Positions 1-6,984 of a DNA stretch of 8,459 bases are shown here, piece by piece; within the stretch, counting starts at the first letter, position 1; every line of letters begins with the position of its first letter. A program made the translations under genes and the position numbers. Origin of the DNA: Oscillospiraceae bacterium (GTDB taxonomy: Bacteria; Bacillota; Clostridia; Oscillospirales; Acutalibacteraceae); assembly GCA_009779455.1 (NCBI GenBank), contig WREG01000077.1:1-8459 (forward strand). The letters run 5' to 3'. The notes beneath the pieces are model-generated. The model was not told the DNA's origin, made no database searches, and saw only the letters and a list, made by a program, of their open reading frames with translations.

Positions 1-695
1 AAAATCTGCCCGCCGCCGTGGGTATCAACCGCCCTGTCGGTCAAAACGGCGAAATCCGCCCTTTCGGCCCCATCAGGGCCTATTGCTCTGTTTAAATTCT
101 CAAATAAACGGTTTGTTTTCCCCGTTTTCGTGTTAAAATAAAACGCTTCGCCGTAAATTTTTTCGTCTTTATAAAAATTATTCTTGTCCGTGTCAATGAG
201 GAGCAAAAAAGACCCTGACGATTTATACCCCGGGGGCAGCTCCTTTAATTTAAAAAACGCGTAATCATAAATATAAACGTCCGGGTTCTTTTCCGCGAGG
301 AACAGCCCGAAGCCGTTTGTAACGCCGTTTTCGGTGATATAATGCACAGAAACGGGCAGCGTCTGGGCGCTGAGGGTTGCTTTTATTTCATATATTCCCG
401 CTTCATCCGTTTTTTCGAATTTTCCGCCCGTATAACGGTAAAAATAAACGCCGCCTTTTTTGTCCATAGCATAAAACACTCCCGGGATATCCGTATCCAT
501 TAAGGGCGCGGGGATATCTTCTTCGTAAACAACGATATTTTTAAATTTATCGCTGTCGTCTTCATCATAAAACGGTTCCGTCGTCGTTATATCCCCCCCG
601 GCCTTTCCCTTTTCCCCGTTTATAAGCAAAAAAGCGGTAAAGCCCGCGAGAACCACAAAAACCGCGGCCATTAATATAGCGTGAATTTTTTTCAA
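1..695 (-). CDS. Membrane-anchored exported protein of unknown function (partial)
   Basis: An open frame of 231 codons runs from a TTG start at 695 off the left edge, so the C-terminus is missing. TTG is chosen because an AGGA ribosome binding site (703-708) lies just upstream and because the peptide then begins with a classic export sequence: MKKIH, then a hydrophobic stretch at residues 6-25. The ATG nearer that site opens a frame without a hydrophobic segment, and the ATG at codon 9 would cut the segment. There is no lipobox cysteine, so it is an uncleaved anchor or a signal peptide rather than a lipoprotein. An acidic linker (about 35-60) leads into a soluble domain rich in aromatic and beta-prone residues (for example VYFYRYTGGKFEK at 83-95). 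I do not recognise the family. It lies 58 bases downstream of alr on the same strand with no evident terminator, so it is probably co-transcribed with alr. An extracellular or cell-surface location is inferred; function is unknown. Confidence 0.75.
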   Translation of the reverse strand, partial: MKKIHAILMAAVFVVLAGFTAFLLINGEKGKAGGDITTTEPFYDEDDSDKFKNIVVYEEDIPAPLMDTDIPGVFYAMDKKGGVYFYRYTGGKFEKTDEAGIYEIKATLSAQTLPVSVHYITENGVTNGFGLFLAEKNPDVYIYDYAFFKLKELPPGYKSSGSFLLLIDTDKNNFYKDEKIYGEAFYFNTKTGKTNRLFENLNRAIGPDGAERADFAVLTDRAVDTHGGGQI

Positions 696-753
696 AATTT
701 AACATCCTTCTTTGGCGAAATGCAAAATAATTTTATATTTTACATTCTAAAAT

Positions 754-1941
754 TTACATTTCCTGTATGTAGTCAACGACATCTTCAATTTTGCCGTTTT
801 TGATATAGGCCCTCGGGACCCTTTTCGATATGGCGCAGGCTATCTCATAATTTATGAGGCCCGCTTTCCGCGCCAGTTCTTCCGCCGTTATAATTTCGTC
901 CCCTTCTTTGCCCAAAACCGTGACCGTACCGCCGTCTTTAACGTCTTTTGCGCCGCTTGTGTCGATAACGGTCTGGTCCATGCACACCCTGCCTAAAATT
1001 TTACAGCGTTTCCCGTTCACAAGCATATCGGCTTTGTTTGACAGCAGCCTCGGATAGCCGTCCGCGTATCCTATGGGCAGCGTCGCTAAAACGCACCCCT
1101 TATCGGTTACGGCGGCGCCGCCGTAGCTTACAGGCGTACCCTCAGGCACGTTTTTCAGCATAGACACGACAGTTTTCAGCTCCAGCACGGGTTTGAAGGG
1201 TTTTATACGCTCCCCGCAGGCCGACGGATATAAGCCGTAAAGAATAATCCCCGGGCGAACCATATCAAGATGCATTTCGGGGAAACGCAGGGACGCGGCC
1301 GAATTGCAGCAATGCCTTATTTTAAAGCTTACCCCTTCGGCGCGGAGCCTTTCCGTTATATCCGAAAACAGGTCAAACTGACACTTTGTGAAGGTTTCGC
1401 CGCCTTCCTCGTCCGCTTTCGCGAAATGGGTAAATATGCCTTCGGCATAAAACGAAGGAAGCGCGCAAACGGACGCTATTTGCGAAACCGTTTCGCGGTC
1501 GCGGCCTGAATCCTGATAGAAAAAACCCAAACGGCCCATACCCGTATCCACTTTTATATGGGCTTTTATAACAACCCCGGCTTTTTCCGCGCTTTCCGCC
1601 AGCTTTTTGCCGTAGCCCGCATCGAAAACCGTTTGTGTTACATCGTTATAAGCCAATTCGGCCGCTTTTTCAGGGGGCGTATAGCCTAAAACAAGGATAG
1701 GCACTTTTATGCCCAGCCGCCTTATCTGCAAAGCTTCCTCAATATTTGAAACGCCGAAGCGGTCCGCGCCCGAGCAGAGCATTTCGCATACCGTTTTTTC
1801 AAAACCGTGCCCGTAAGCGTCAGCCTTTACAACGGCCATTATTTCCGTGCCGTGCGTTGCTATTTCCCGAAAAGCCGCTATATTATGATGCAGGGCGTCA
1901 AGATTTATTTCCGCCCATGTGCGTTTAAGTAAATCGCGCAT
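754..1941 (-). CDS. alr: Alanine racemase
   Basis: PLP-dependent enzyme that interconverts L- and D-alanine in the cytoplasm and so supplies D-Ala for peptidoglycan. The 395-residue length is normal for the family. The N-terminal TIM-barrel carries the PLP lysine in VVKADAYGHG (K39). GMGRLGF follows, with R137 at the place of the PLP-contacting arginine. The C-terminal beta domain has PVSYGG, whose Y273 matches the second catalytic base (Tyr265 of the Geobacillus enzyme), then LPIGYADG, CMDQTVID (320-327) and the closing NYEIACAISKRVPRAY block. All key residues are present, so it should be active. The ATG start has an AAAGGG ribosome binding site (1951-1957) nine bases upstream. Transcription probably starts near 2035 from a strong promoter, giving a leader of about 95 bases with a long hairpin. 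It is divergent from the GPH symporter gene and followed by an unknown exported protein gene. Confidence 0.97.
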   Translation of the reverse strand: MRDLLKRTWAEINLDALHHNIAAFREIATHGTEIMAVVKADAYGHGFEKTVCEMLCSGADRFGVSNIEEALQIRRLGIKVPILVLGYTPPEKAAELAYNDVTQTVFDAGYGKKLAESAEKAGVVIKAHIKVDTGMGRLGFFYQDSGRDRETVSQIASVCALPSFYAEGIFTHFAKADEEGGETFTKCQFDLFSDITERLRAEGVSFKIRHCCNSAASLRFPEMHLDMVRPGIILYGLYPSACGERIKPFKPVLELKTVVSMLKNVPEGTPVSYGGAAVTDKGCVLATLPIGYADGYPRLLSNKADMLVNGKRCKILGRVCMDQTVIDTSGAKDVKDGGTVTVLGKEGDEIITAEELARKAGLINYEIACAISKRVPRAYIKNGKIEDVVDYIQEM

Positions 1942-1964
1942 TTGAAAGAACCCTTTTTAAATAT

Positions 1965-1985
1965 AAAATGTAAAATGTAAAATGT
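1965..1985. repeat. Heptamer tandem repeat, three AAAATGT units
   Basis: Three perfect consecutive copies of AAAATGT are followed by a partial copy (AAAA). They lie in the alr leader, about 20 bases upstream of its start codon, and form one arm of the palindrome described separately. A degenerate relative of the same unit (TTTTACATT and TTTACATT on the plus strand) is seen at about 736-760, just past the other end of alr. Confidence 0.85.
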
Positions 1986-2029
1986 AAAAATATCGGGTTT
2001 CTGCTTTAATTTTTCATTTTACACTTTAC
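1970..2029 (-). other. Long imperfect palindrome (leader hairpin) upstream of alr
   Basis: Bases 1970-1991 and 2009-2029 are inverted copies of each other, about 21 paired positions with one bulged base and one mismatch that becomes a G-U pair in the alr transcript. The loop is 17 bases (1992-2008). In the predicted alr mRNA this hairpin begins a few bases after the transcription start and ends about 12 bases before the ribosome binding site, which stays outside the stem. It is AT-rich with no U-tract after it, so it does not look like an intrinsic terminator. It could stabilise the 5' end of the mRNA or be a small palindromic intergenic element. No known riboswitch or T-box signature was seen. 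Confidence 0.6.
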
Positions 2030-2041
2030 GCTCTACATTAT

Positions 2042-2069
2042 ATTATATCAGACCTGCGCCCTATGTCAA
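2042..2069 (-). promoter_or_regulatory. Sigma-A promoter for alr
   Basis: On the minus strand there is a perfect TTGACA (-35, 2069-2064), a 16-base spacer, and a perfect TATAAT (-10, 2047-2042). The bases TGA just before the -10 also make it an extended -10 element. The predicted start of transcription is about 2035. The neighbouring sequence contains a second overlapping TATAAT (2042-2037), but its 21-base spacer is poor. The match is strong; use in the cell is inferred. Confidence 0.8.
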
Positions 2070-2074
2070 GAAAA

Positions 2075-2087
2075 AGTAAATTTTACT
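2075..2087. promoter_or_regulatory. Possible operator between the divergent promoters
   Basis: AGTAAA-T-TTTACT is a perfect 6-base inverted repeat with a one-base centre. It lies exactly between the -35 box of alr and the -35 box of the symporter gene and touches the latter. A dimeric repressor bound here could affect both promoters. The surrounding DNA is AT-rich, so a chance palindrome is quite possible. I do not recognise it as the site of a named regulator. Confidence 0.25.
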
Positions 2088-2115
2088 CGACAAATTAAAA
2101 AATTTATGCTATTAT
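2087..2115 (+). promoter_or_regulatory. Sigma-A promoter for the GPH symporter gene
   Basis: TCGACA (-35, one base off consensus) at 2087-2092 is followed by a 17-base spacer and TATTAT (-10, one base off) at 2110-2115, with a TG at 2107-2108 giving an extended -10. Transcription would start near 2122, leaving a leader of about 35 bases that contains the GGAG ribosome binding site at 2145-2148, eight bases from the ATG. Confidence 0.7.
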
Positions 2116-2156
2116 TTTTTATATAAATTTTTTTATGCGAAATTGGAGCTGCAGCT

Positions 2157-3752
2157 ATGGACGAAGCACAAAAACCGGCCGGCAACAAGGCTCAAAGCCT
2201 TTCAGGCCCCGACCAAAAGCAGATAGACTATGTTTATGAAAACCGCCGTTATGTAGGCCGGCGCGAAACGGTCGGCTACGTCATATGGGATATGGCTCAA
2301 AGCTATAACATAAACAATTACGGCGGCCGATTTATTACTTCTATACTTCAGGTTGATATGACCTACCAGCAGATTATCAACTTTTTCAGCACCATATGGG
2401 ACATCATAAACGATATTTTTACAGCCGCCATAATCGAAAAAACACGGACGCGCTGGGGCAAATTCAAGCCCTACCTTGTGGTTTTGATGGGACCGGGCAC
2501 TCTCGGGAACTGCATATTTTGGCTGCTGCCCTTCTTTTTCATAGGTTCGGACCCGAAAAGCCTTTCAAAAGCCGCCGCTTTCTTCGCCTTGGGCTTTTTG
2601 CGGGATTTCGAGGGGACGTTCAGGGGCATAAGCCGAGGGGGGCTTCTCGCGACGATCACGCCCCACCCCGTTGACCGCACAAGGCTTATAACCCAAGCGA
2701 ACTTTTGGTCTGGGTTTTTGGGCGAAAAACTGCCGGAGCAGCTTATGACCGTATTTATCGACCTTATCGACAACAGGGTGTGGAAAGCGAAGGACGGCAA
2801 TATTTCAGGGCTGTTTACAAGGCTTTTCAGCGGCATGGGCATCGCGACGGCTATCGTCAGCGGCACGGCGTCCTTTTGGTTCTGCTTTATAACAAGGGAG
2901 CGCGTCATGCAGTCCATACAGGCCCCGACGATCAGGCAGAGCATCAAATCCATAACCAACAACAGGCCGATCCTGCTTTTGACCTTATCGAAAATAATAA
3001 ATTCCCTCTCCATCGGCGGCGCGAAGGAGGACTATTTCATAGACGTGCTGCATTTTGCCTCCATGACGATGGTCGCGGGCATCCCGGGGGCTTTTATGCA
3101 CCCCATAGGCTACGCCCTTATCCCGTGGTTCAGGAAAAGATGGTCCACGATGTTCCTCTACATAGGGAATTACCTTGTCAGCACTATGTCCATACTGCCC
3201 GTATTTTTGGTGGGCGCTATCGGCGGCGCGAAAAACGGCCTTTACAAAAGGAAAATCCCAATGCTTATCGCCTACGCGCTCCAGGAGATGCTTTTCATGC
3301 TCCTTTACGGCCTCGGCGAAGTCATTGAGAACGACATACAGAACGAGGCGATGGACTACTGCGAATGGAGGAACGGCTACCGCACGGAGGCCATGACAAG
3401 CGTGGCGAGGGGGCTTGCGATAAAGCTCGGCGGCATCCTGACGGGGACTATAAACCTCCAGATAAAAAAATGGGCCAGATACGACCAGACCACCTATGTA
3501 AGGGGGCTGGAGCAGTCGGACAAGACGAAATTCTATCTTTTCGCCGCCTGCACGGTAATGCCCCTTATAGCGCAGGCAGCAAGCATAACGCCCATGTTCT
3601 TCTATAACCTCAAAGAAAAAGAGCGCGAGAATATGTACGCCGAGCTGCTGGACAGGCGGCAAAAAGCGGCGAACACCGTGACGGGCGGGGATTTGGAGGC
3701 CATTGAGAGGCTGGCGAAGGAGCAGATGGAGATAGGGGATAGGAGGGGTTAG
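2157..3752 (+). CDS. GPH-family (MelB-like) MFS sugar:cation symporter
   Basis: A 531-residue polytopic membrane protein of the glycoside-pentoside-hexuronide:cation symporter family, which imports sugars or glycosides with Na+ or H+. The family signature is clear: WDIIND at 81-86 in the second membrane segment, where MelB carries its cation-binding aspartates, followed by EKTRTRWGKFKPY (94-106) in the first cytoplasmic loop. The second half has AMDYCEWRNGYRTEAM (398-413), the usual block before a late helix, and the tail ends in the common pattern of short charged helices after FFYNLKEKE. About 10-12 hydrophobic segments are seen between residues 38 and 484. The N-terminus (about 37 residues before the first helix) and the C-terminal tail are a little longer than usual. 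The usual PxxG after ND is replaced by IFTA. The start is fixed by GGAG eight bases upstream. The gene is alone in its transcript as far as can be seen. The substrate cannot be read from sequence; the stop codon lies inside a GGGGTTA repeat array. Confidence 0.9.
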   Translation: MDEAQKPAGNKAQSLSGPDQKQIDYVYENRRYVGRRETVGYVIWDMAQSYNINNYGGRFITSILQVDMTYQQIINFFSTIWDIINDIFTAAIIEKTRTRWGKFKPYLVVLMGPGTLGNCIFWLLPFFFIGSDPKSLSKAAAFFALGFLRDFEGTFRGISRGGLLATITPHPVDRTRLITQANFWSGFLGEKLPEQLMTVFIDLIDNRVWKAKDGNISGLFTRLFSGMGIATAIVSGTASFWFCFITRERVMQSIQAPTIRQSIKSITNNRPILLLTLSKIINSLSIGGAKEDYFIDVLHFASMTMVAGIPGAFMHPIGYALIPWFRKRWSTMFLYIGNYLVSTMSILPVFLVGAIGGAKNGLYKRKIPMLIAYALQEMLFMLLYGLGEVIENDIQNEAMDYCEWRNGYRTEAMTSVARGLAIKLGGILTGTINLQIKKWARYDQTTYVRGLEQSDKTKFYLFAACTVMPLIAQAASITPMFFYNLKEKERENMYAELLDRRQKAANTVTGGDLEAIERLAKEQMEIGDRRG

Positions 3753-3775
3753 GGGTTAGGGGTTAGGGGTTAGGG
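3745..3775. repeat. Telomere-like heptamer array (GGGGTTA)4-GGG with G-quadruplex potential
   Basis: Four perfect GGGGTTA units are followed by GGG, giving five G-runs separated by TTA loops on the plus strand. The symporter stop codon (TAG, 3750-3752) is formed by the first two units, so the array begins inside the last codons of the gene. Related but imperfect units (GGGGATA, GGA) precede it at 3734-3744. Regularly spaced G-runs with three-base loops are the classic pattern for a stable G-quadruplex, in DNA or in the symporter mRNA. A role in ending transcription or shielding the 3' end is possible but unproven. Confidence 0.9.
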
Positions 3776-3804
3776 AATGAAACACGAACCTTCATAATAT
3801 TTAA

Positions 3805-3930
3805 GGCAACCTCTAAAAAGTTTTTAGTTCCTAACTCAAAAACTTGCGGGGTTTTTGCAGTTTTTGAGTTCAAAATGAAAAAAACGCCATCAAAAAATCA
3901 GCTGTTGCTGATTATGCCGATAATACGGCG
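3805..3930. other. Hairpin-rich unassigned intergenic stretch
   Basis: This is the middle of the 345-base spacer between the symporter and argG (3753-4097), where I find no convincing gene. It holds four inverted repeats in a row. CTAAAAA-G-TTTTTAG lies at 3813-3827. An 11-base perfect stem (AACTCAAAAAC at 3833-3843 with its complement at 3860-3870) is extended by TGC/GCA past one bulge. AATCAGC-TGTT-GCTGATT lies at 3896-3913, and GCCG-ATAATA-CGGC at 3916-3929. None has a following T-tract, so it is not a textbook terminator. It could be a transcribed structured RNA, an attenuated 3' end for the symporter transcript, or the end of a decayed insertion sequence (the segment starting AAGGCAACCTCTAAAAA at 3803 has the look of such an end). 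A 24-codon frame from ATG at 3876 has no ribosome binding site and is not called. Confidence 0.4.
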
Positions 3931-4032
3931 GAAACTGTTCTATATTTAATAATTACCAAAAATGTATGCTGTCTAAGGCCTAAAATGCAGGGGGCGGCAC
4001 CCGTTGGCGTTCCGCGCACATAAAATTTATTA

Positions 4033-4061
4033 TTGCAAAATTTCCGGCGCTGGTATATAAT
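4033..4061 (+). promoter_or_regulatory. Sigma-A promoter for argG
   Basis: TTGCAA (-35, 4 of 6 matches) at 4033-4038, a 17-base spacer, and a perfect TATAAT (-10) at 4056-4061. Transcription would start near 4068, giving a short leader of about 30 bases with AAAGGGG (4081-4087) ten bases before the ATG. No T-box, riboswitch or clear ArgR box was found in the spacer. Confidence 0.65.
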
Positions 4062-4097
4062 ATCGGCAGTGGATTTATAAAAAGGGGTATTTTAAAA

Positions 4098-5324
<1,227 letters not shown>

Positions 5325-5402
5325 ATCGGATTCATAAATTTATTTTTCATTGTTAAGATTTTATTTTATAAAATAATAAAAAAAGAGAGGATATGATAAA
5401 TT

Positions 5403-6971
5403 ATGACTAAAAAATGCTTTTGTATTTTGCTCGGCGTTATTGTAGCGCTCAGCCTGTTTACTGCGGTTAACCCCATGTCGGCGTCCGCCGCGTCAGGCGC
5501 GTCTTATTACGTAAGCTCGTCCGAAGGCGACGACGGCAATCCGGGGACGGAAAGCGAACCGTGGCAAACCCTTTCCAAAATAAGCGAAAATACTTTTAAT
5601 GCCGGGGATACCGTATGCCTCAAAAGCGGCGATATCTTTGAAGGCGCTGTGACGCTGAACGGTGCGGGTACGGAAGCCGATCCTGTTACCTTAGCGGCAT
5701 ACGGCGGCGGCGACCGACCGTATATCAAGGGGAAACAGGACAATATCGGCTCTTCTGTCACCATTCCCCCCGAATCGCAGGGCTGGCGGATTATCGGCAT
5801 CGGAATCGGCAACAGCTTTACGGGTATTTTCATCGGGATAGACGACAGCGCGGGCAATGACTATTATTATATCGAGGACTGCTATATCCATGACAGCAAC
5901 AATGTGTCAGCAATGCTCCCGTTCGGCCACGCCATTAAAATAAAGGGTACCGTGCAGGGGATTAACACGGCCTCAAACATTACGGTCAAAAACTGCATAT
6001 TTAAAAACAACGACCGCGATTTTTTCCCCGACAACCTGGAATTCGGCATACATCTTGCGAATGTGCTTATTGACGGCTGCACCTTTACGGGCGGCGGGTA
6101 CAACAGTATTTATCACACGGAAGCCACAAAATTCGACATAAAAAACAGCTTGTGGCTTGACAACGGCTTAGGGGAAATCGGCGTCGGCAACACCTGCATA
6201 ATTTCGGGCGAGCTGACGGGCGGCCCCGACACGAATATTGTATCGGGCAACGAGTTCGGCTATATGCGCGACCCCGGCGGGGCGGACGGTTGCGCCTATG
6301 ATTTTGAAAACAACACGGACGGCATTTCTTTCATCAACAATTTCGTCCACAACTGCTACGGCCAGGCCATAATGATAATGCCCCACGCCACAAACTGCCG
6401 AGACATACGCATTGAAAACAACATTTTTTACAGGAATCTGAGCGAAACGAACAGGCACAAAGGCGAGCTTGCCCTTTACGGCGGAGGAACGGGGACAGTT
6501 GCAGGCAACATTTTTGAGCTGCGGTTCAGAGGGCTGTTCAACCCGCTTAAAATGACAGACGGCGCGGCGGCCGGGCTTGACATGAGCAACAATGTGAAAA
6601 AAAATATAACGGGGAACCTTCTTAAAACGCCCGTCTGCGTCATTGACAATATTGCAAAAACGGCAAAACTGACAAGTTCCGAAGGCGCGGACATATATTA
6701 CACAACGGATGGCAGTGTACCAACAAAGTCAGGCATGCTTTATCAAAACGAAGAAATATCGGTAAGCAAAACCACTGTAATTAATTGCAAGGCCTTCGCC
6801 GAGGGCAGGTTCCCGAGCATAACGGGCAGTTTTCTCATTGCGCCCGGCGGCGAAGCTTCGGGATTGAACCCTTCGCCGGACAAATTAAGCGGTTTTGAAA
6901 TCTTTTTGCTTTGGCTGAACGAATTGTCGGAATATATCCGCAGCTTCTTTTGCGGATTGTTTGCAAATTAA
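5403..6971 (+). CDS. Secreted right-handed beta-helix protein with chitobiase-type C-terminal domain
   Basis: A 522-residue exported protein, probably a polysaccharide lyase or hydrolase or a carbohydrate-binding protein. Residues 1-29 form a signal peptide with a basic start, a hydrophobic core (CILLGVIVALSLF) and an ASA cleavage motif before A30. Residues 35-110 have the usual opening of parallel beta-helix enzymes (YYVSSSEGDDGNPGTE, then PWQTL and AGDTV). From about 155 to 375 follow about eight helix turns with the pattern I/V-x-N/D-C/N-x-F-x-x-N, including CYIHDSN at 160, CIFKNN at 198, CTFTGG at 226, NNFVHNC at 312 and NNIFYRN at 339. Residues 418-478 match the chitobiase/beta-hexosaminidase C-terminal fold, with IYYTTDGSVPT at 431-441. 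The last 25 residues form a hydrophobic, amphipathic helix. The weak site GAGAGG (5385-5390) is 12 bases from the ATG. The preceding spacer is AT-rich with no convincing promoter or terminator. Substrate and catalytic residues cannot be assigned. Confidence 0.85.
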   Translation: MTKKCFCILLGVIVALSLFTAVNPMSASAASGASYYVSSSEGDDGNPGTESEPWQTLSKISENTFNAGDTVCLKSGDIFEGAVTLNGAGTEADPVTLAAYGGGDRPYIKGKQDNIGSSVTIPPESQGWRIIGIGIGNSFTGIFIGIDDSAGNDYYYIEDCYIHDSNNVSAMLPFGHAIKIKGTVQGINTASNITVKNCIFKNNDRDFFPDNLEFGIHLANVLIDGCTFTGGGYNSIYHTEATKFDIKNSLWLDNGLGEIGVGNTCIISGELTGGPDTNIVSGNEFGYMRDPGGADGCAYDFENNTDGISFINNFVHNCYGQAIMIMPHATNCRDIRIENNIFYRNLSETNRHKGELALYGGGTGTVAGNIFELRFRGLFNPLKMTDGAAAGLDMSNNVKKNITGNLLKTPVCVIDNIAKTAKLTSSEGADIYYTTDGSVPTKSGMLYQNEEISVSKTTVINCKAFAEGRFPSITGSFLIAPGGEASGLNPSPDKLSGFEIFLLWLNELSEYIRSFFCGLFAN

Positions 6972-6984
6972 GGATGGTTTTTCC

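Noticed and set aside
1970..2029. Riboswitch or T-box leader for alr
   Set aside because: The hairpin is a simple AT-rich palindrome without T-box specifier or antiterminator sequences, and no terminator T-tract follows it.
2471..3013. 180-codon minus-strand open frame
   Set aside because: Lies wholly inside the symporter gene in antisense; low-complexity basic peptide with no family motif and no ribosome binding site.
2705..3328. 207-codon plus-strand open frame
   Set aside because: Out-of-frame reading of the symporter gene; composition rich in Arg, His and Gly as expected of a shadow frame.
2985..3662. 225-codon minus-strand open frame
   Set aside because: Antisense of the symporter gene; no recognisable domain.
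3876..3950. Short frame starting MKKTPSKNQ in the spacer before argG
   Set aside because: Only 24 codons, no ribosome binding site, and it overlaps several hairpins; kept only as part of the unassigned spacer.
4024..4040. Possible ArgR box upstream of argG
   Set aside because: Only one half-site-like AT-rich match; no paired 18-base ARG box could be made out.
5336..5380. Terminator or promoter between argG and the beta-helix gene
   Set aside because: The AT-only inverted repeat (TTTTATTTT/AAAATAATAAAA) is weak, and the best -35/-10 pair (TTGTTA with AATAAT, 16-base spacer) is poor; neither can be supported.
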